In this document: in pieces, positions 58,523-64,000 of the stretch
Numbering within the stretch: the first letter of the stretch is position 1
Layout of the letters: the number at the start of each line of letters is the position of its first letter
Origin: Myxocyprinus asiaticus
Lineage: Eukaryota > Chordata > Actinopteri > Cypriniformes > Catostomidae
DNA length: 64,000 bases
Reading direction: 5' to 3'
Assembly: GCF_019703515.2 (NCBI RefSeq)
Contig: NC_059358.1
Coordinates: 47,589,094-47,653,093 of the forward strand
The notes under the pieces: generated by a model
What the model was told of the DNA's origin: nothing
Database searches by the model: none
The model's input: only the letters and a program-made list of their open reading frames with translations
Translations under genes and position numbers: made by a program

Positions 58523-60300
58523 TAAACTGTCTAAACGTGAGGAATTGTAAAAGTAGCTCATACTTCAGTTTATTCATTATATGTTATTATTTCAGGAATT
58601 CAGCTTTTCACCATCATTTTCTCATGTTGTTTAATCTCACATTTTTTTTAATTCATGTTTAAATAATTGTAAGTAGTTTAAACATTTGTCAAAATATTTT
58701 AATATTCAGTTAAAGTTGGATTACTGTTTGATCCATTTTTGTAATTTTGCACATTATTGTCAACTATTTATTTTTTTAAGTCGAAGTAAAATTGACAACA
58801 TTTTCTGAATATGGCATGATAAAATATTGACTATTTCAAAAATTATGACTACTGTGAAACTATGAAAATTAACACTGCAGACGCATCAACTCTGGCTCTA
58901 GCAATGGCATAATTTGGGGGTGGTACTTACTGTTTTCTGACCAATGGCAGATGTGGGTTGTGGTCATGAAACCTGTTTGACAACATTGTTACAATTCCGC
59001 TTTGTGACATTAGCACAGAAATTACACACTTCACCTTTAATTCAGGCCAAACTCATTTAATTTATCTCTTCTTTGAACAATCTTTGTGTCTGTTCCCAGT
59101 AAAAATGTTTGTAATGTTAACAGAAAAAGATTGTAAAAATGGTAACCTTAACCTATACAGTGAAAAATGCATTATATTTAACAAGACAAAACAGAATTTT
59201 ATGGTAAAATATTGTAAAAAAAATAAAAATAAAATAATGTTTTAAAAAATACAATGTATGATTTACCTTATAGTTCATGGTGAAAATATTATTTTGTGTT
59301 TAACACAACATTTTTAAACTACTGTTAAAATTATGGTGAATAACGTGTTTTTGTGTGAGTGACTGTGCAGTCTACACGTTTGATGCACATTGCTCCATTT
59401 CAAAAGTGCAAAGCAGATTTTTATAGTTCCAGGTTTAGTTGCCCATATTTTTTATGTTTTTTAATTTAGATATATACCGTATATACAAACGTATATGGTA
59501 GTGAACTGTAAAAAATACAGGAACCAAAATCAATGCCAGAAATGAAATTTTTTCTTGATTTCAGGGGCATTTTTAATGGGTGCATTTTTTTTCTAACCAT
59601 AAAAATATGCCTTGATTCATCCTTTTATATCAAATATTTGAATTTAATCAATTCATTAGCATACATTTTCAAATGAACAATTGTGTCACCTTGAATGGAA
59701 TAATAATAATAATTTAATAATTTTGAATTGATTGCCTCTTAGTTATAGAATAAGTAATAATGTTAATTCAATATGTACAATTAGGCCAAAAACAGAGTAA
59801 AATTAGAATGGAGATATATCAGATGGTACAAATAAAAACAGAGAAATTCATTTCAGGGGAATATTTTTTGCCCCAACATTTTGAATTCCAAAAAAAAAAC
59901 CCGCTGTTCATTGTTCACTCATGATACCCAATGCATTAACTGATGTTAACCAATGGAACCTTATTGTAAAGTGTTACCGAGATTTTGTTTTCATGTTTAT
60001 CATTGCATGTGGCACAGTGTGTTACATTCTATTAGTAAAGAAAATAGTAGACAATATACAGTTTATACTGTGCAGTATGCTAGTTATCCATTCTGAACAC
60101 AGCCTTTTATTTGTAGTCATTTCTCTGACATAATTAATGAGATACTATGAGAGAGCTGATATCAGTTAATGAACACACAAATAACAGAAAGACTTAATAT
60201 CTGTAAAATACTATTTATTTAAATGCATTTTAAGGTAATCTAGCAAAGACAGAAAAGTAATCACTGCATGAAAATAAATCAAGAAAATGCACATTTGAAC
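58523..60300. other. AT-rich intergenic DNA with repeat fragments
   Basis: No gene recognised. The interval 59100-59530 is rich in TGTAAAAA/GTAAAATA-type motifs that look repeat-derived. It includes the solo GGTAACAC terminus at 59897-59977. Confidence 0.5.
59897..59977 (-). mobile_element. Solo terminus of a GGTAACAC-type element
   Basis: On the - strand it reads GGTAACACTTTACAATAAGG, then TTCCATTGGTTAACATCAGT and TAATGCATTGGGTATCATGA, a terminus very common in cyprinid genomes as I remember it. No matching opposite end was found nearby, so it is a truncated copy. Confidence 0.7.
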
Positions 60301-61513
60301 CACGTTATTATTCAATTAACCGTGTTATTAGAAGTTTCCGCAGCATCTTTATTTCTGTAAGTTGTTCAGAGTCGTGCAGCGAACAATATAAACATCTGAG
60401 AGTTTGTACACAAACAGCAATGTTTGAGGAACAATCTGCCGAGAAGTGTCCTGGTGGTGGCGTAAGCCCTGCGGTTTTCCCCGCTGTCTCAGATCTGGGG
60501 CAAAACACTCACTGATTCCTCTAAACGAATAATCACTCTCAGCTGTGTTTCGTCTGCAGCACTGATGTTCAGCCCCCACATCCCCCCAAAAACACTAAAC
60601 ACAGACAGACCGTCTGCCTACAGGTCGTAAATATATACGGTAAAAAAAATACTGTAAGGTTCATTTGATGGAAGCAAATGTGATATGTGAAGATGTTTGT
60701 ATGGATTGGGACTGAATATTTATACAATAAATGTCCATTTTAAAGATCAAATTTACCACTAAATGAATGAAAACTGTGATTCTCCAAGCAGATGGAAAAA
60801 TATATTAGAAAGAGTGAAACCCTTTACCCTCAATGGCGCCTTGAAACGATGGCTTTCGTTTGTGCTTTCTACCACTATCAGACAAACATGTTTGAATGGG
60901 ACTATGAGTAATCAGATAGTCACATCCCCTACAAGACCATACACTCTGACACATCAAACACAATGTGTATCTATATGATGTCACCGATGTATATCCCTAA
61001 AATCCAAAAGTCCTCTTCGTTCCTGATTTATGACCTCAGCTACCCCATGACTGCCTCCAAAAACCATGTTGACATTCAAGCCCCATGGCAGTTAACTAGT
61101 GCGTACAACCGTTTAGTGGGCTCATTAAACACCAAACAAGATTCCTACTAATAATTAACAGAGATCTGAGAGTCTAAGCATACACTACTCACAAATTGGA
61201 GGGTGGGAACGGGCGTGTGAAGGAGTTAATGTGGGAGTACAATCACATCAAGCTTGTGCAAATGTATGTATGTGAGAATTTCAAGGCAGCAAGTACACAG
61301 GACGGCCATAAGAGTGCTCGAAATCAACCAAGTAGGTTTGGGAGTGTCTTCTTCATGTGAAGAGCACAGGATTATGTTGTAGGATGACCTCTGCTTGATA
61401 AGGCCACTGCAGGATGAGAATGAGAGAACAGGAAGAAAAGGAGGGCTATCAGAACATCTCTGCAGATCTTTCATCCGGGATTCTCCATCACCGTTCCAAA
61501 GGATCTTCTGGAA
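60301..61513 (-). other. Probable atg5 3' UTR (extent inferred)
   Basis: It directly follows the atg5 stop on the - strand. AATAAA on that strand (TTTATT at 60348-60353) is a possible poly(A) signal, giving a UTR of about 1.2 kb. No independent exon with good splice sites was recognised, although 60360-60600 is comparatively GC-rich with a small open frame on the - strand. Confidence 0.4.
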
Positions 61514-62834
<1,321 letters not shown>

Positions 62835-63501
62835 ATGGGTGGGTAGAATTCAATGAAGCTGTCAGCTGAGGACATGTGAGGCGTCTATTTCTCAAACTAG
62901 AGACTCTGATGTACTTATCCTCTTGTTTAGTTGTACATCTGGCCTTCCACATCTCTTTCTGTCCTTGTTAGAGCCAGTTGTCCTTTGTCTTTGAAGACTG
63001 TAGTGTACACCTTTGTATGAAATCTTCAGTTTTTTGGCAATTTCAAGCATTGTATAGCCTTCGTTCCTCAAAACAATGATTGAATGATGAGTTTCTAGAG
63101 AAAGCTGATTCTTTGTTGCCATTTTTGAACTAATATTGACCTAAAGACATGCCAGTCTATTGCATGCTGTGGCAAATCAAAAACAAACACAAAGACAATG
63201 TTAAGCTTCATTTAACAAACAAAATAGCTTTCAGCTGTGTTTGATATAATGGCAAGTGATTTTCTAGTACCAAATGATCAATTTAGCATGATTACTCAAG
63301 GATAAGGTGTTAGAGTGATGGCTGCTGTCTAGATTTGCTCAAAAATGACTTTTTTCAAATAGTGATGGTGCTGTTTTTTACATCCGTAATGTCCTGATTA
63401 TACTTTGTGATCAGTTGAATGCCACTTTGGTGAATTAAAATACCAATTTCCTTCCGAAACAGCAAAATCTGTACATTATTCCAAACGTTTGACCGCCAGT
63501 G
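62835..63501 (-). mobile_element. Truncated Tc1-like transposon
   Basis: The right terminus, read inversely, is CACTGGCGGTCAAACGTTTG, ending at 63501 beside a TA. It is related to the ends of the MITE at 55481-56011. Only the transposase N-terminus and the adjacent TIR remain; the other half and opposite TIR are missing after about 62835. Confidence 0.82.
62838..63122 (-). pseudogene. Tc1 transposase N-terminal fragment
   Basis: On the - strand the ATG at 63122-63120 starts MATKNQLSLETHHSIIVLRN, a helix-turn-helix with IAKKLKISYKGVHYSLQRQR, followed by a CGRPDV hinge (GRPR-like). The frame stops at 62892; the next frame continues the family pattern (SLRNRRLTCPQLTASLNST) to about 62840 before similarity ends. 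No catalytic residues are included. Confidence 0.85.
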
Positions 63502-63948
63502 TATATATTACAAAAAATAAAAATACAAGTATATTCAAATTATATGTGTATCTTCGTGCAACCCCACGTCATCATGCATAGACTGTGTGTTTTGTCTTTG
63601 CTATAAGCTATGCATAATTTTATTTAAATTAAGTATTTATAATGCTAATTTTGATTTTACCATGGTTGGCAGTGATTGGACAGTGCTGGCCATTACTTTG
63701 AATCAGAATTAATTGTTAATTTCTGATTGATGAAATGCTTCAGCACTGGCTATCACTTGTTTGTTTGACAGTGCAAAGAGAGAACATTGAGATTTTGTTG
63801 CCAAAGTAGAAAAAAAAAAAACACACTGTAACAAAAATGGTCAAAAATCAACAACAAAAAATGTTTATTAGATGCTACTAGTTACAAAGTAAAAAGGGAA
63901 ATGGAAATCACACAGCGGTCACACTCGGTCTTAGGAGGATGTATACTG

Positions 63949-63977
<29 letters not shown>
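63502..63977. repeat. AT-rich spacer with (TA)n
   Basis: No gene; TA/CA runs at about 63949-63980. Confidence 0.6.
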
Positions 63978-63980
<3 letters not shown>

Positions 63981-64000
63981 TGATCAGCCACAACATTAAA
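63978..64000 (+). mobile_element. Terminus of a transposon cut by the window edge
   Basis: CACTGATCAGCCACAACATT followed by AAA is a terminus I associate with a widespread fish Tc1/mariner-like repeat. Only 23 bases are visible. Confidence 0.5.

Noticed and set aside
60349..60579. Open frame on the - strand below atg5 as a separate gene
   Set aside because: No known resemblance and no splice sites; it lies in the probable atg5 3' UTR.

Overview
The window is vertebrate nuclear DNA from a ray-finned fish, most likely a cypriniform (carp or zebrafish relative). Three things support this: spliced genes with vertebrate exon structure, a dense load of teleost-type DNA transposons (Tc1 families including a Sleeping Beauty-like one, hAT MITEs, an Angel-like TTAA element, a tRNA-derived SINE), and abundant GT/GA/GATA microsatellites. 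There is no sign of bacterial operons, CRISPR, rRNA or functional tRNA genes.

Only two host genes can be supported. The first is a complete prdm1 gene (Blimp-1, PR/SET and zinc-finger transcriptional repressor; probably the prdm1a paralogue) on the + strand. Its coding exons are 40118-40144 (inferred), 42684-42935, 44292-44411, 45400-45652, 47747-48708, 48819-48947 and 49045-49632. They join in frame to 776 residues, or 759 if translation begins at the ATG at 42708. The second is the terminal coding exon of atg5 (autophagy E3-like conjugation factor) on the - strand at 61514-61650; the rest of atg5 lies beyond the right edge. The tail-to-tail prdm1/atg5 arrangement is the same as around human PRDM1-ATG5, so this is a conserved syntenic block.

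Layout: 1-36 kb is gene-free and full of transposons, many bounded precisely by target-site duplications. It includes a nest at 22930-29210 (a hAT-type element holding a long-TIR element that itself holds a SINE, plus a second hAT with a dead transposase), another nest at 15079-18394, a Tc1 copy at 5525-7154 and a Sleeping Beauty-like copy at 34499-35967. From about 36.7 to 51.5 kb the prdm1 locus (upstream region, gene body, 3' UTR) is comparatively free of transposons. From 52 to 58.5 kb the intergenic DNA again holds a Tc1 copy, a Tc1-type MITE and a GGTAACAC-type element, followed by AT-rich DNA and then the atg5 3' end. A truncated Tc1 copy and one transposon terminus close the window.

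No intact transposase was found; every copy carries stops, frameshifts or deletions. I found no convincing new multi-gene system. The observations most worth follow-up are the probable short first coding exon of prdm1, the datable transposon nests, the family of GGTAACAC-ended elements (one copy duplicated together with its flank about 10.8 kb away), and the candidate regulatory DNA around prdm1.
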